From Helicobacter fennelliae (GTDB taxonomy: Bacteria > Campylobacterota > Campylobacteria > Campylobacterales > Helicobacteraceae): DNA of 64,000 bases. Below, piece after piece: positions 53,137-62,577 of this stretch (its first letter is position 1; each line of letters starts with the position of its first letter). The stretch spans positions 124,001-188,000 of the forward strand of contig NZ_UGIB01000001.1 in the NCBI RefSeq assembly GCF_900451005.1, given 5' to 3'. The notes below the pieces were generated by a model. The model did not search any database, was not told where the DNA came from, and saw only the letters and a list, made by a program, of their open reading frames with translations. Position numbers and translations under genes: made by a program.

Positions 53137-54075
53137 ATGAAAATAGTCAATCTTGATGCAATCACTTTGGGAGATGCAGATTTTAGTGAATTAAATAATT
53201 TTGGCGAGTATATCAGCTATGATCTGACGCGCTATGAGGAGACATTAGAGCGATGCAAGGGGGCAGAGATTGTTTTGACAAATAAAGTTGTGCTTGATAA
53301 AGCTATCCTTTCGCAGCTTGAGGCACTCAAGCTCATCTGTGTAACGGCTACGGGGACAAATATCGTTGATGTGGAGTTTGCCTCACAGCGCGGAATCATT
53401 GTCAAAAATGTCGCTGGGTATTCTACGCTAAGTGTCGCGCAGCATACGATTACTATGGTATTAGAGTTTTTGAGTCAGCTTCATTATTATGATACATATT
53501 GCAAAAGCGGGCAATGGAGTCAAAGCCCAACTTTTACGCACTTAGCGGGCGGAAGAGTGAGTATAGATTCTAAGAAATGGGGGATTATTGGGTTTGGAAG
53601 CATTGGGCAAAGAGTCGCACAGATCGCAACTTGTTTGGGTGCAAAAGTATGCTACACCTCCACAAGTGGCAAAAATCAAAACACCTCATATCCTCAAGTA
53701 AGCCTTGAGAATCTGCTCAAAGAATGCGACATTATAAGTATCCACGCCCCGCTTAATCCTGCGACCAAAAATCTCATCAATGCCAAATCTCTAGCCCTGC
53801 TTAAACCTAATGCTATTCTTATTAATGTCGGTCGAGGCGGAATCGTCAATGAAGAAGATGTAACAGTTACACTAAAGAATGGAGCGCGGTTTTTTTATGG
53901 TTGCGATGTGCTTGAAGTCGAACCTATGCGTAAAAATCACCCATTTTTAGATTCTAGCATTCAAGATAGACTTTTGATTACCCCACACATCGCGTATGCG
54001 TATGGGGATTCTCTCAAAAACCTTATCGCACTTAGTATAGACAATGTCAAAACATTTATCAAAACAGGAAAATAA
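53137..54075 (+). CDS. D-2-hydroxyacid dehydrogenase (hydroxypyruvate/glyoxylate reductase-like)
   Basis: The 312-residue protein has the NAD-binding GFGSIGQRVAQIA near 151 and the catalytic Arg in INVGRGGIV near 231, Glu in VLEVEP near 260 and His in ITPHIAYAYG near 282. The N-terminal domain (TNKVVLDKAIL, VTATGTNIVD) suits the glycerate/hydroxypyruvate reductase branch. AAAGGAG precedes the ATG. The exact substrate is unknown. The stop directly precedes the msrB ATG. Confidence 0.88.
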   Translation: MKIVNLDAITLGDADFSELNNFGEYISYDLTRYEETLERCKGAEIVLTNKVVLDKAILSQLEALKLICVTATGTNIVDVEFASQRGIIVKNVAGYSTLSVAQHTITMVLEFLSQLHYYDTYCKSGQWSQSPTFTHLAGGRVSIDSKKWGIIGFGSIGQRVAQIATCLGAKVCYTSTSGKNQNTSYPQVSLENLLKECDIISIHAPLNPATKNLINAKSLALLKPNAILINVGRGGIVNEEDVTVTLKNGARFFYGCDVLEVEPMRKNHPFLDSSIQDRLLITPHIAYAYGDSLKNLIALSIDNVKTFIKTGK

Positions 54076-54450
54076 ATGAATCCGCCTCATAATCAACTCG
54101 CCAAGCTCACCCCGCAAGAAGAGCATATCATCATTTACAAAGGCACAGAAGCACCATTTAGCGGGATATATAATGACTTTTTTGAGTCGGGCATTTATGT
54201 CTGCAAACAATGCGAAACGTCACTTTTTTCATCAGAATCTAAATTTAGATCAATGTGCGGGTGGGCGAGTTTTGATGATTGCTTTGAAGGAGTAGTAATG
54301 CAAGCAGATCGCGATGGCAGACGCACAGAGATTGTGTGCAAAAATTGCAAAGGACATTTAGGGCATGTATTTGAAGGCGAAGGCTTCACGCCCAAAAACA
54401 CGCGCCATTGCGTAAATTCTCTCTCAATCAAATTTATAGGAAACTCATAA
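54076..54450 (+). CDS. msrB: Peptide-methionine (R)-S-oxide reductase MsrB
   Basis: The 124-residue MsrB domain has zinc ligands CKQC (near 43) and CKNC (near 92), SMCGWASFDDCF and the catalytic Cys in TRHCVNSLSIKF near 114. The usual GWPSF is GWASF here. No signal peptide or fused MsrA is present, so it is a cytoplasmic single-domain form. It repairs oxidised methionine. The stop overlaps the nnr start (TAATG). Confidence 0.9.
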   Translation: MNPPHNQLAKLTPQEEHIIIYKGTEAPFSGIYNDFFESGIYVCKQCETSLFSSESKFRSMCGWASFDDCFEGVVMQADRDGRRTEIVCKNCKGHLGHVFEGEGFTPKNTRHCVNSLSIKFIGNS

Positions 54451-55964
54451 TGCAAAATCTCTACAAAACCACAAATGCGCTTGATAAGCGACTTTTGAGT
54501 AAGTTTTTATTGCATGATGAGATTCTGATGGAAAACGTTGCAAATGCGATGTTTGCGCTAATACAAAAAATCACTCACGCACAAAGTGTGATTACAATCG
54601 TATGCGGAAGCGGGGATAATGGAGGCGATGGCTATGTGCTAGCGCGCAAACTGCATGGCTCTTACAAAGTCAGAATCTACGAAGCCAAAGAGCCAAAATC
54701 TAAGCTTTGCAAAATCCAAAGTGAGCGCGCAAATTTATGTGAAATCGAACGCGTCAAAAAGATTCTGCCTTGCGATGTAATTGTGGATTGTTTGTTTGGA
54801 AGCGGATTTAGCGGAGAGATGAGGGTAGAGTATATAAAGCTTATTGAAAGCATGAATTGTCATTCAAGACTTCGCGTAGCTTGCGATATACCAAGCGGAT
54901 TAGATATGGAAGGAAATATCGCTCAAATCGCATTTAAGGCTGATTATACAATCAGTATGGGCGCGCTCAAACTCGCGCTTTTTAGCGATATGGCAAAAGA
55001 TATTGTCGGTGAAGTGCTTGTCGGAGATTTAGGCGTTAGTAGAGCACTTTATGAAGTAAGGACGCCATTTTTTTTGCTTGAAAAATCCGATCTCAAACTG
55101 CCATTTCGAGAATCACAAAACTGCCACAAAGGCAACTTCGGGCATTTAGCAGTCATTATGGGAGAGAAAAAGGGTGCTGGGATATTAAGTGCGCTTGCTG
55201 CGTTGCGTATGGGTGCAGGGCTTGTAAGTGTGATTGGGCAGCTTGATGGGTATCCAGAGATTATGTGTGCGCAAGAGATTCCGCATAATGCAAATGTCAT
55301 AGCCATTGGAATGGGATTTGGCAGAAACTTTGCAAATCGCGCAAATAGCCAAAAAAATGACGAAAAAAGCGGCGAAATACATAATGAAAATAATGAAAAT
55401 AATGAAAATAATGGCGAGAAACAAAGCGATATAATAAGCTTTAATCCTACATATAAGCAAATAAGCCTTATAGATTTGCTTGGCTCTACTTGCGCTGTGA
55501 TTGATGCGGATTTGTTTTATGCAAGCGAGCTCAAAGACTTGCTTATCGCACGCAAAGATTTGCCAAACATCGTGCTTACCCCTCACCCAAAAGAATTCGT
55601 CTCATTGCTTGAGATTTGCGGGATCGCGCAAATAAGCCTCCAAGAAGTAATCACGCAAAAAATAGAGCTTGCACTGCGATTTAGTGAGATGTTTCCAAAC
55701 GTTGTGCTACTCCTTAAGGGCGCAAATCCTATCATCGCCTTTCAAAGCAGAATCTATATCAATCCGCTTGGCAATAGCGCACTTGCAAAAGGTGGCAGTG
55801 GCGATGTGCTAAGTGGAATTATTAGCGCATATCTTGCGCAAGGCTTTAGCACGCTAGATTCTGCGCTGTTTGGCTCTATGGCGCATGCTCTTGCCGCGCG
55901 ATGCGAGAGGGCTTCTTATGCGCTTACGCCATTGCGATTAATCGAGCATTTGGGTAAATTGTAG
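54450..55964 (+). CDS. nnr: Bifunctional NAD(P)H-hydrate repair enzyme Nnr
   Basis: The protein has 504 residues from ATG 54450. The N-terminal epimerase domain has CGSGDNGGDGYVLARKL near 51 and DCLFGSGFSG near 113. The C-terminal ADP-dependent dehydratase has GNFGHLAVIMGEKKGAG near 228, VLTPHPKEF and the catalytic Asp in ALAKGGSGDVLSGIISAYLAQG near 448. It repairs damaged NADHX/NADPHX. An Asn/Glu-rich insert (near 312-325) is encoded by a 9-bp tandem repeat at 55381-55413. Confidence 0.92.
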   Translation: MQNLYKTTNALDKRLLSKFLLHDEILMENVANAMFALIQKITHAQSVITIVCGSGDNGGDGYVLARKLHGSYKVRIYEAKEPKSKLCKIQSERANLCEIERVKKILPCDVIVDCLFGSGFSGEMRVEYIKLIESMNCHSRLRVACDIPSGLDMEGNIAQIAFKADYTISMGALKLALFSDMAKDIVGEVLVGDLGVSRALYEVRTPFFLLEKSDLKLPFRESQNCHKGNFGHLAVIMGEKKGAGILSALAALRMGAGLVSVIGQLDGYPEIMCAQEIPHNANVIAIGMGFGRNFANRANSQKNDEKSGEIHNENNENNENNGEKQSDIISFNPTYKQISLIDLLGSTCAVIDADLFYASELKDLLIARKDLPNIVLTPHPKEFVSLLEICGIAQISLQEVITQKIELALRFSEMFPNVVLLLKGANPIIAFQSRIYINPLGNSALAKGGSGDVLSGIISAYLAQGFSTLDSALFGSMAHALAARCERASYALTPLRLIEHLGKL

Positions 55965-56307
55965 AATCTAGTTTTCATGAGATCTAAATCCTAGCTTTTA
56001 AGCGATTTTGTGGGAGTTTGTTTTTTGTTTCGTCAATGAATCATGAGTTTTATTTCTTTAAAGTTCTATTTCCTCGCTTTAAAACCACACAATATATCAA
56101 ACCCTTGCAAGCCCTTGCAAATTCATCTTAAAATCTAGAATTTCTTAATGCACCATTGCGTTTGCATAGATTCTAGATTGGATTTAGATTCTTTAGCAAG
56201 CCTAAGACATGACAGGCTTCAACAAGGATTATTTAAGTGGATTGCCACGCAGTTTTGCAACTGCTCGCAATGACAAAATAGATTCTAGAATCTAGTTTTC
56301 ATAGAAT
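55965..56307. repeat. Composite intergenic repeat block after nnr
   Basis: 55990-56150 matches the 33175-33345 module, including two CCCTTGCAA units. A hairpin element with conserved ends (ATTGCCACGCAG...CTGCTCGCAATGAC) is at 56241-56274. AGATTCTAGAATCT is at 56280-56293, just after the mfd stop on the other strand, where it may end transcription. Confidence 0.7.
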
Positions 56308-59295
56308 CTACTTGCGTAAAAATCCCAAAATACTCTCAAGCACATCTTCATCATCTTTGCTTGGCGAATGCAGTATAATTTTTTGATTATCGCGTGTTTG
56401 GATTTGGATATTTTGCCCAAAATGCAGAATCGAGGTGATATTTTTTTGGTTTGCTAGAATCTTAATCAAAATAATCTGAATAAAAGCAAAACTCAACGAA
56501 TCCAAACTCCCAAAGCGATTGGCGATTTCATGCTCTATCTGATAGACTTCTTGGACTTCTTTGCACAAAGAAAGCCTGCGATACAGCTCTAAGCGCAAAC
56601 GATCGCTACTGATAAGCTCAGGATTGAGATACGCGCTCACTGAAATGCGTAGTTCTACGCCATTTTCGCTTATGCTTTCTTTGCCACTAAGCGTATTTAT
56701 CGCCTCTTCTAAAAGTCGCAAATACAAACTATAACCGATATTTTTGATATGTCCGCTTTGTGATTCTCCGATAAGATTCCCACCACCGCGTATCTCTAAG
56801 TCGTGATGAGCGATACTCGCCCCACTTCCAAGATATGAGTTTTTCTCCAAAGCAAGCAGCCGTTTTGTGGCTTCTTTGGTGATTTGCTTGTCATTATCGA
56901 TCAAAAAATAGCAAAATCCCTCTTTGTCGCCTCGCCCAACCCTACCGCGCAACTGATGCAAATCCGCCAACCCAAAGCAATCCGCGCCATCGATAATGAT
57001 TGTATTTGTGTTTGGAAGGTGGATTCCAGATTCTACAATCGAGGTGCAAAGTAGAATCTCAAATTCACCCGCAGCGAATTTTTCCATGATAGATTCTGTT
57101 TGTGTTGCGCTGATTTGTGAATGCAAAATCGCAAGGCGCACATGTGGCATAAGATCTTTTAGATAAAGCGCGATACCCTCAATCTGTGCGATATTATTAA
57201 ACACATAAAAAACCTGTCCGCCTCGCTTAAGCTCGCGATGAATGATCTCTTTTATCAATGGATCGCTTTTTTTCTTGACAAAAGTCCTAGAATCTTTCCT
57301 CTCGCTTGGCGGAATCTCTAAGCGACTCATTCCTTTGATATGTGAGAGTGCCATATTGAGCGTGCGCGGAATCGGCGTTGCTGACATACTCAAAACATGC
57401 ACATTCTGACTCATTGTTTTTATGGATTCTTTTTGTTTGACGCCAAATTTATGCTCCTCATCAATCACAACCAACCCAAGATTTGCAAACTCTAGCCCAA
57501 ACATCATATGCGTTCCGATTAATACATCAATCTTGCCATTTTTAAGGGCTTGAATGATGGATTTTTTGTCTTTGGCGCTTGAGAATCTATCAAGCTTTGC
57601 AACTTGCAATCCAAACTCTCCTAATCGCTTTGAGAGACTGGCAAAATGCTGTGCGCACAAAAGTGTCGTAGGAACGATAAGGGCTGCTTGAAATCCGCTT
57701 CTACACACCGCAAAAATCGCATTCATCGCTACTTCTGTCTTGCCAAATCCAACATCTCCGCTCAAAAGCCTATCCATCACCCTGCCACTTGAAATATCGC
57801 TATAAATCTCGCTAATCGCGCGCTCTTGATCGGGTGTCAAAGTAAAATGGCAACCATATCGAAACACTTCTAGCTCTGGATTTTTGACATCAATGACTTG
57901 CCCTTGGATAAGATTGCGCTTTGCTGCAAGCTTAATGATAGAATCTGCGATTTCAAAAAGCTTTAGTCGCGTCTTTTCTTTGAGCTTAGCAAAGCTTCCT
58001 TTACCCAAACGATCAATAATAGGTATGCTTCCGCTTGTAGCGATATATCGATCGATGAGGTGGAGATTTTCAACAGGCAGTAAGAGCTTATCATCGCCCT
58101 GATACATAATCGCGATAAAATCTCGCACATGACCTAGCACGCTTGTTTGCGTGATGCCTTTAAAGATTCCGATACCATAGTGTGAATGCACTACATAATC
58201 ACCGATATTAAGCTCATCAAGCACGATTTTTGGGCGCGATTTTTTGGATTTGGGATTTGCTGTTGTATTGGCTGGGGTAAGGCTTAGGACAATCTGTGAG
58301 GGTGTGATGAAATTGACATTATCGCTTGAATCTAGAATCTTAATATTCTTATCATTTAAATGCAACGAAGAAAGCAGGCTTTTGCTTTTGCATAAAAGCG
58401 TGATATTTTTAGTGGAATTATGTGTGATGATAGATTCTAGCGCACTAAGATGAAAATCAACATCACTATACCCCTCACTATCGCGCAATATACTAAGCTT
58501 TTGCGTAGTCCAAAAATCAGGGAGATTTTCTTTTATTTGGAGTATTTGGGCTAATTCATCTGATGCGGATTGCGTCAAAAGAGTGCTGTATTCTTGAGGA
58601 AGAAGGATTGTATCTTTGAGAAACCAGAATCCAAGCGAGGCAAGATTGTTTTCAAACCCTTCACAATCTTGTATTTGAGAGAGAATCTCATCGTATTCAT
58701 CATGTGAGAGCGAAAAAAGCGCAGGCGGTATGTCTATGGATTCTAATTTATCGCCTAAAGTGAGCTGTGTAGCGATGTCAAACTCTTTAATATCTTCACA
58801 TTCATCATCAAAAAACCCTATGCGATAGGGCTTAAGAAGTGGCGGATAAATATCGATAATGTCGCCTCTAAAGCTTGCCTCACCCTCCATTTCTATCACA
58901 TCTACGATGTCATATCCAAAGTGTATCAGATCTTGTTTGAGTGCGTCTAGATCATAATGCTTGCGGATTTGCAAAGAGATAGAGCGCGTATATTGAGATG
59001 AAGGCATAGGATACAAAAGCGAGTAAATTGGGGCGATAAGCAATGTGTTTTTGGATTGATAAAATGTCTGAACCTTTGCCAAACACTCGATAAATTCTAC
59101 AAAAAAACTTCGCAGATCATCACGATAGCTTAGCCTCATCTCTGGAAGCAAAATAGGCGTAGAATCTATAATCTTTTGTGTAAAAGCAAAATGGGTAAGA
59201 TGATATGCTTTAAGTGCTTCATCTTGATCTTGACAAAGCAAGATTCTATATGTAAAACCCTCTTGAAATTGTTTATAAAGATTTGCTTGAATCAT
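56308..59295 (-). CDS. mfd: Transcription-repair coupling factor Mfd
   Basis: The protein has 995 residues from ATG 59295 (an upstream open extension to 59364 lies inside ccmA). It has an N-terminal UvrB-like module, the RNA-polymerase interaction domain LNIGDYVVHSHYGIGIFKGI near 377, Walker A LLSGDVGFGKTEVAMNAIF near 524, DEEHKFGVKQKE near 623, TPIPRTLNMAL, and QLRGRVGRGDKEGFCYFL near 770. It removes stalled RNA polymerase and recruits UvrA. It overlaps ccmA by 23 bp, the same neighbourhood as in H. pylori. Confidence 0.94.
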   Translation of the reverse strand: MIQANLYKQFQEGFTYRILLCQDQDEALKAYHLTHFAFTQKIIDSTPILLPEMRLSYRDDLRSFFVEFIECLAKVQTFYQSKNTLLIAPIYSLLYPMPSSQYTRSISLQIRKHYDLDALKQDLIHFGYDIVDVIEMEGEASFRGDIIDIYPPLLKPYRIGFFDDECEDIKEFDIATQLTLGDKLESIDIPPALFSLSHDEYDEILSQIQDCEGFENNLASLGFWFLKDTILLPQEYSTLLTQSASDELAQILQIKENLPDFWTTQKLSILRDSEGYSDVDFHLSALESIITHNSTKNITLLCKSKSLLSSLHLNDKNIKILDSSDNVNFITPSQIVLSLTPANTTANPKSKKSRPKIVLDELNIGDYVVHSHYGIGIFKGITQTSVLGHVRDFIAIMYQGDDKLLLPVENLHLIDRYIATSGSIPIIDRLGKGSFAKLKEKTRLKLFEIADSIIKLAAKRNLIQGQVIDVKNPELEVFRYGCHFTLTPDQERAISEIYSDISSGRVMDRLLSGDVGFGKTEVAMNAIFAVCRSGFQAALIVPTTLLCAQHFASLSKRLGEFGLQVAKLDRFSSAKDKKSIIQALKNGKIDVLIGTHMMFGLEFANLGLVVIDEEHKFGVKQKESIKTMSQNVHVLSMSATPIPRTLNMALSHIKGMSRLEIPPSERKDSRTFVKKKSDPLIKEIIHRELKRGGQVFYVFNNIAQIEGIALYLKDLMPHVRLAILHSQISATQTESIMEKFAAGEFEILLCTSIVESGIHLPNTNTIIIDGADCFGLADLHQLRGRVGRGDKEGFCYFLIDNDKQITKEATKRLLALEKNSYLGSGASIAHHDLEIRGGGNLIGESQSGHIKNIGYSLYLRLLEEAINTLSGKESISENGVELRISVSAYLNPELISSDRLRLELYRRLSLCKEVQEVYQIEHEIANRFGSLDSLSFAFIQIILIKILANQKNITSILHFGQNIQIQTRDNQKIILHSPSKDDEDVLESILGFLRK

Positions 59296-59677
59296 TTTTA
59301 GCTGTGGATTGCGCGCCTTTGAGTTTGCTTTCTCCGATAAATACACCCTTTTTCTCAATGACAAGTTCAGTGGCAGTAATCACACCTTCAAATCGCCCAA
59401 GTGGCGCGATTTCAACGCTATCGCTTTCTGTTACGCCTTTGAGCTTGCCACTTACGATGAGTTTGTTTGCATACACTTCGCCATTGATAAATCCGCTTTT
59501 TCCGATCATCACAGTGCTTTTAGAGCGCACGCTTCCTTCAAACTCGCCATCAATATGTAGATGACAATCTGTAATAATTTCACCTTTGATTTTTGTGCCT
59601 TGCGCGATGATTGTCGCTGCTCCGGGTTTTTGGGCTAGTCCATTAGGTTGTTTATTGTCGTTAGTAAAGATTGCCAT
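59273..59677 (-). CDS. ccmA: Bactofilin CcmA (cell shape)
   Basis: The 134-residue bactofilin has a central beta-helix repeat core (TKIKGEIITDCHLHIDGEFEGSVRSK, SGFINGEVYANKLIVSGKL, EIAPLGRFEGVITATELVIEKKG) with short disordered ends. In H. pylori CcmA with Csd1/Csd2 sets helical cell curvature. AAAGGAG precedes the ATG, which lies 43 bp inside the end of csd1. Confidence 0.93.
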   Translation of the reverse strand: MAIFTNDNKQPNGLAQKPGAATIIAQGTKIKGEIITDCHLHIDGEFEGSVRSKSTVMIGKSGFINGEVYANKLIVSGKLKGVTESDSVEIAPLGRFEGVITATELVIEKKGVFIGESKLKGAQSTAKNDSSKSL

Positions 59678-60522
59678 GCAATGCTCCTTTCTTTGGTAAA
59701 TATAGAATCAAAATTTTTCATATCCCATTGTGCGAAATGAATCGGATTTATAGGCTGCTCCAAAAATCTAACTTCATAATGCAAATGCGGTCCTGTGCTG
59801 ACTCCACTATTGCCTGTTTTGGCAATGAGTTGTCCTTTTTTGACAAACGCCCCACTTTTTACCAAAACCTCGCTTAAATGCGCATAATATGTCTTGAATC
59901 CAAATGAATGTGTAAGCTTGACAAGCTTACCATATCCGCCATTCCACCCAGAATCTGCCATATCAACCACACCATCAGCAGTCGCATATACCGGCGTGCC
60001 AATCCTTGCAGCAAAATCCGTGCCTGTGTGCTGTCGCCTGATATGAAACACCGGGTGATAGCGAAGCCCAAATGGATCTGTGATTCCCATTAATGTCGCT
60101 AGAGGATAGCCATTAGGAATAAATTTCATAAAAAATGCTTTTTGTGCGCCGGTGATACTTGCGACATCAATACGCTCTAAGAGATTCTCATTTGCGACAT
60201 TATCAACCCCTATCACGCCTTCTAAATTATCAACCTTATCGCTTGCGATAGCGATTTCTTCAAGTCGTTGATTGATCTCATCATTTAAAGTCGCATTACC
60301 CAAAAGCATTGTCTCATTGTATTCTTCAATCAATGAAGTTTTGACATTAATATCTGCAATCTCTGTCCGAAATACCAAAATAGACAAAATAATAAAAAAT
60401 GTAAGGCTTAAAAAAAACAATACAACATACAAAACAATTTGCCGAAATACCATACTGACATTGATATAACGACTACCATTTCTATCAGTAATCATCAATA
60501 CCAAACGTTTTGTAAAAATCAT
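59635..60522 (-). CDS. csd1: M23 peptidoglycan endopeptidase Csd1
   Basis: The 295-residue protein has an N-terminal membrane helix (about 30-50), a coiled-coil region (about 60-120) and a C-terminal LytM/M23 domain. Zinc ligands are present: His and Asp in HTGTDFAARIGTPVYATADG near 186 and HLHYEV near 267. It cuts peptide cross-links to bend the cell. It is partnered with the degenerate Csd2 encoded immediately upstream (4 bp overlap). Confidence 0.92.
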   Translation of the reverse strand: MIFTKRLVLMITDRNGSRYINVSMVFRQIVLYVVLFFLSLTFFIILSILVFRTEIADINVKTSLIEEYNETMLLGNATLNDEINQRLEEIAIASDKVDNLEGVIGVDNVANENLLERIDVASITGAQKAFFMKFIPNGYPLATLMGITDPFGLRYHPVFHIRRQHTGTDFAARIGTPVYATADGVVDMADSGWNGGYGKLVKLTHSFGFKTYYAHLSEVLVKSGAFVKKGQLIAKTGNSGVSTGPHLHYEVRFLEQPINPIHFAQWDMKNFDSIFTKERSIAWQSLLTTINNLMD

Positions 60523-61451
60523 AAAGACTCTTTTTGGTATTGATCTGTAACGCTCACTCTAAAAGTTTGTAATTTAGCAATATCCTCAATCGCCCAGACG
60601 AGATTTTTCCAATCTATGCCATCTTCGCCCTCAAAAATAATATCAAAATTATTGATGCTCCAATCTGCATAATGAGTCGGATTAAGCGGGGTATTTAAAA
60701 ACCCAACTTCATAATACAATCTCTCGCCATCTGATCGCCCGCTATTGCCACTATATCCGATTATTTGCCCTTTTTGGACGAAATCGCCCTTTTTGACAGC
60801 CAAGCTATCTAAATGCGCATACATAGAAGAAAACCCAAATGAATGCGTGAGCTTGATAAGATTGCCATATCCTGTTTTACCATTGCTTTGCACGAGCATC
60901 ACGACACCATCAGCAGTCGCATATACCGGCGTTTTGGACGATACAAGATAATCCATTCCGCCTTCTATGCCCTTTATATTTCGCAATGGGTGAATGCGCT
61001 CTGAAGTAACAACTTTGCTTTGAAAATCCTTGAGCGGATCTCCATTTGGAATCAAGCTCAATAAAAGCATTTTTTGATCGTTACTAAGATCTTGTAAGTC
61101 AATTTTGTTGATTTGAGGTTGTTTGAAGTTATTGCTTTTGATACTAACAATGTCTTCGAGTTTGTCGATTTTAGAATTCACCACCGCAAGCTCATCGCTT
61201 TTTTCTTTGATCGCGCTTTTTAAAATCGCATTTTTTTGGTAGATCGAATGATAGCGCGCAAGTGCGTCTTGCTTTTGTGTCGCAATCGTATTGATTTGAT
61301 TCATCAAAAAATTCATCGCCAAGAAGCTTAAAAGAAAAAACAAAAGAACAACAATGCCAATGATAAAAAGAAGTTTTGTCGCTTTTTTGGGCATACAAAA
61401 CTGCTTCATTCCATGTTCATCAGCAATAGAAACAACTAATCTATCTTGCAT
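60519..61451 (-). CDS. csd2: Degenerate M23 protein Csd2
   Basis: The 310-residue protein has the same layout as Csd1: a membrane helix (about 26-48), a coiled coil and a LytM-like domain. The zinc-site His of the first motif is missing (IEGGMDYLVSSKTPVYATADG; HxxxD becomes GGMDY) and the HxH motif reads ERLYYEV. It cannot bind catalytic zinc normally, in keeping with H. pylori Csd2, which acts as a partner of Csd1. It overlaps folC by 11 bp. Confidence 0.9.
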   Translation of the reverse strand: MQDRLVVSIADEHGMKQFCMPKKATKLLFIIGIVVLLFFLLSFLAMNFLMNQINTIATQKQDALARYHSIYQKNAILKSAIKEKSDELAVVNSKIDKLEDIVSIKSNNFKQPQINKIDLQDLSNDQKMLLLSLIPNGDPLKDFQSKVVTSERIHPLRNIKGIEGGMDYLVSSKTPVYATADGVVMLVQSNGKTGYGNLIKLTHSFGFSSMYAHLDSLAVKKGDFVQKGQIIGYSGNSGRSDGERLYYEVGFLNTPLNPTHYADWSINNFDIIFEGEDGIDWKNLVWAIEDIAKLQTFRVSVTDQYQKESL

Positions 61452-62577
61452 TTTTCCTCTCCAAAAATTCCTTTACAACGCTAAATGAACCAAATACGAC
61501 ATATTCAGAATCTGCATCTACACCCCTAAAATCAGACCAATCAATTTCTAATTCCCTACAAATCGCAATGAGCTGATCTTTTGGCAAAATCCTATCATTG
61601 ACAACATCTAGTATAAGAAGTTTTTTGATAATAGGCTTTAGAATCTGCAAAATCTTGACTACATCTTTTTGAAAAAAGCTATTATACACCAAATTTACTT
61701 GTTTTTTGCCAATAATTTTCAAAATCTCCCGCGCGCACGCCTCATTATGCCCGACATCAACCAAAATATTTGGCTCTAGCTGCCAAGCACGCGCCAAAAG
61801 ATTAAAGCCACTAAGCCTATCAAAATCAATCTCCTTATCAAGCAACGCAAGCGTATGTTTAGCGACATTGAGATTCTGCGTTAAAAATGGTGCAAGATGA
61901 TGTTTTTGCGCGTATTTTAAGAGATTGTTATCATTGATTTTTTCACTTACAAAAACAAGTGAGGCATTGCGCTCTTTGGCAATAGTGCGCGCTATGTGAT
62001 TGACTTCTTCAAAGCATTGCGGGGCGATTACATTACACTTAGACATTGCGCGTAGCTTTGTTGAGGCGATTTCTTGTATGCTTTCACCTAAAATCTCTTG
62101 ATGATCGTATGAGATTGGCGTAAAGACACTTAGCGTAGAATCTACCACATTTGTGCTATCAAATTCCCCGCCAAGCCCCGCTTCAAGCACCAAAAATTCA
62201 CAATCACAAGCCAGCACAAACGCTAAAAAAGTCGCATATTCAAAATAGCTTGCCTCTTGTATGTAGTCAAATTGCTGCAAAAATGCATGTGCTTGCTCTA
62301 ATTGCGTATCGCTCACACAAGAGCCGTTTTTGTAGAATCGCTCATTGAAGTCAAATAAATGTGGCGAGGTAAAATGCAAAACTTTGCAATTATGCTGCTC
62401 TAACCCTAATGTGATAAATCGTCCGGTGCTGCCCTTGCCATTTGTGCCGATGATATGGATAATCGTACGCGGTAATTGCAAATGTATTTTAAGCTTATTG
62501 TAGATGTTTTTTGCTCTATCTGGGCAAAATGGCGCGTATTCATTGCCTTTTGATTTGAGATAAGAATCTAAATCCAC
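61441..62577 (-). CDS. folC: Dihydrofolate/folylpolyglutamate synthase FolC
   Basis: The 378-residue Mur-ligase-type enzyme has the P-loop IHIIGTNGKGSTGRFI near 42, HFTSPHLFDFNERF near 69, the GLGGEFDSTNVVD loop near 135 and SYDHQEILGESIQEIA. The C-terminal domain has VDVGHNEACAREI. It adds glutamates to folates. It is a little short compared with E. coli FolC (about 420). It lies directly after lptE in the transcript. Confidence 0.9.
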   Translation of the reverse strand: MDLDSYLKSKGNEYAPFCPDRAKNIYNKLKIHLQLPRTIIHIIGTNGKGSTGRFITLGLEQHNCKVLHFTSPHLFDFNERFYKNGSCVSDTQLEQAHAFLQQFDYIQEASYFEYATFLAFVLACDCEFLVLEAGLGGEFDSTNVVDSTLSVFTPISYDHQEILGESIQEIASTKLRAMSKCNVIAPQCFEEVNHIARTIAKERNASLVFVSEKINDNNLLKYAQKHHLAPFLTQNLNVAKHTLALLDKEIDFDRLSGFNLLARAWQLEPNILVDVGHNEACAREILKIIGKKQVNLVYNSFFQKDVVKILQILKPIIKKLLILDVVNDRILPKDQLIAICRELEIDWSDFRGVDADSEYVVFGSFSVVKEFLERKNAR

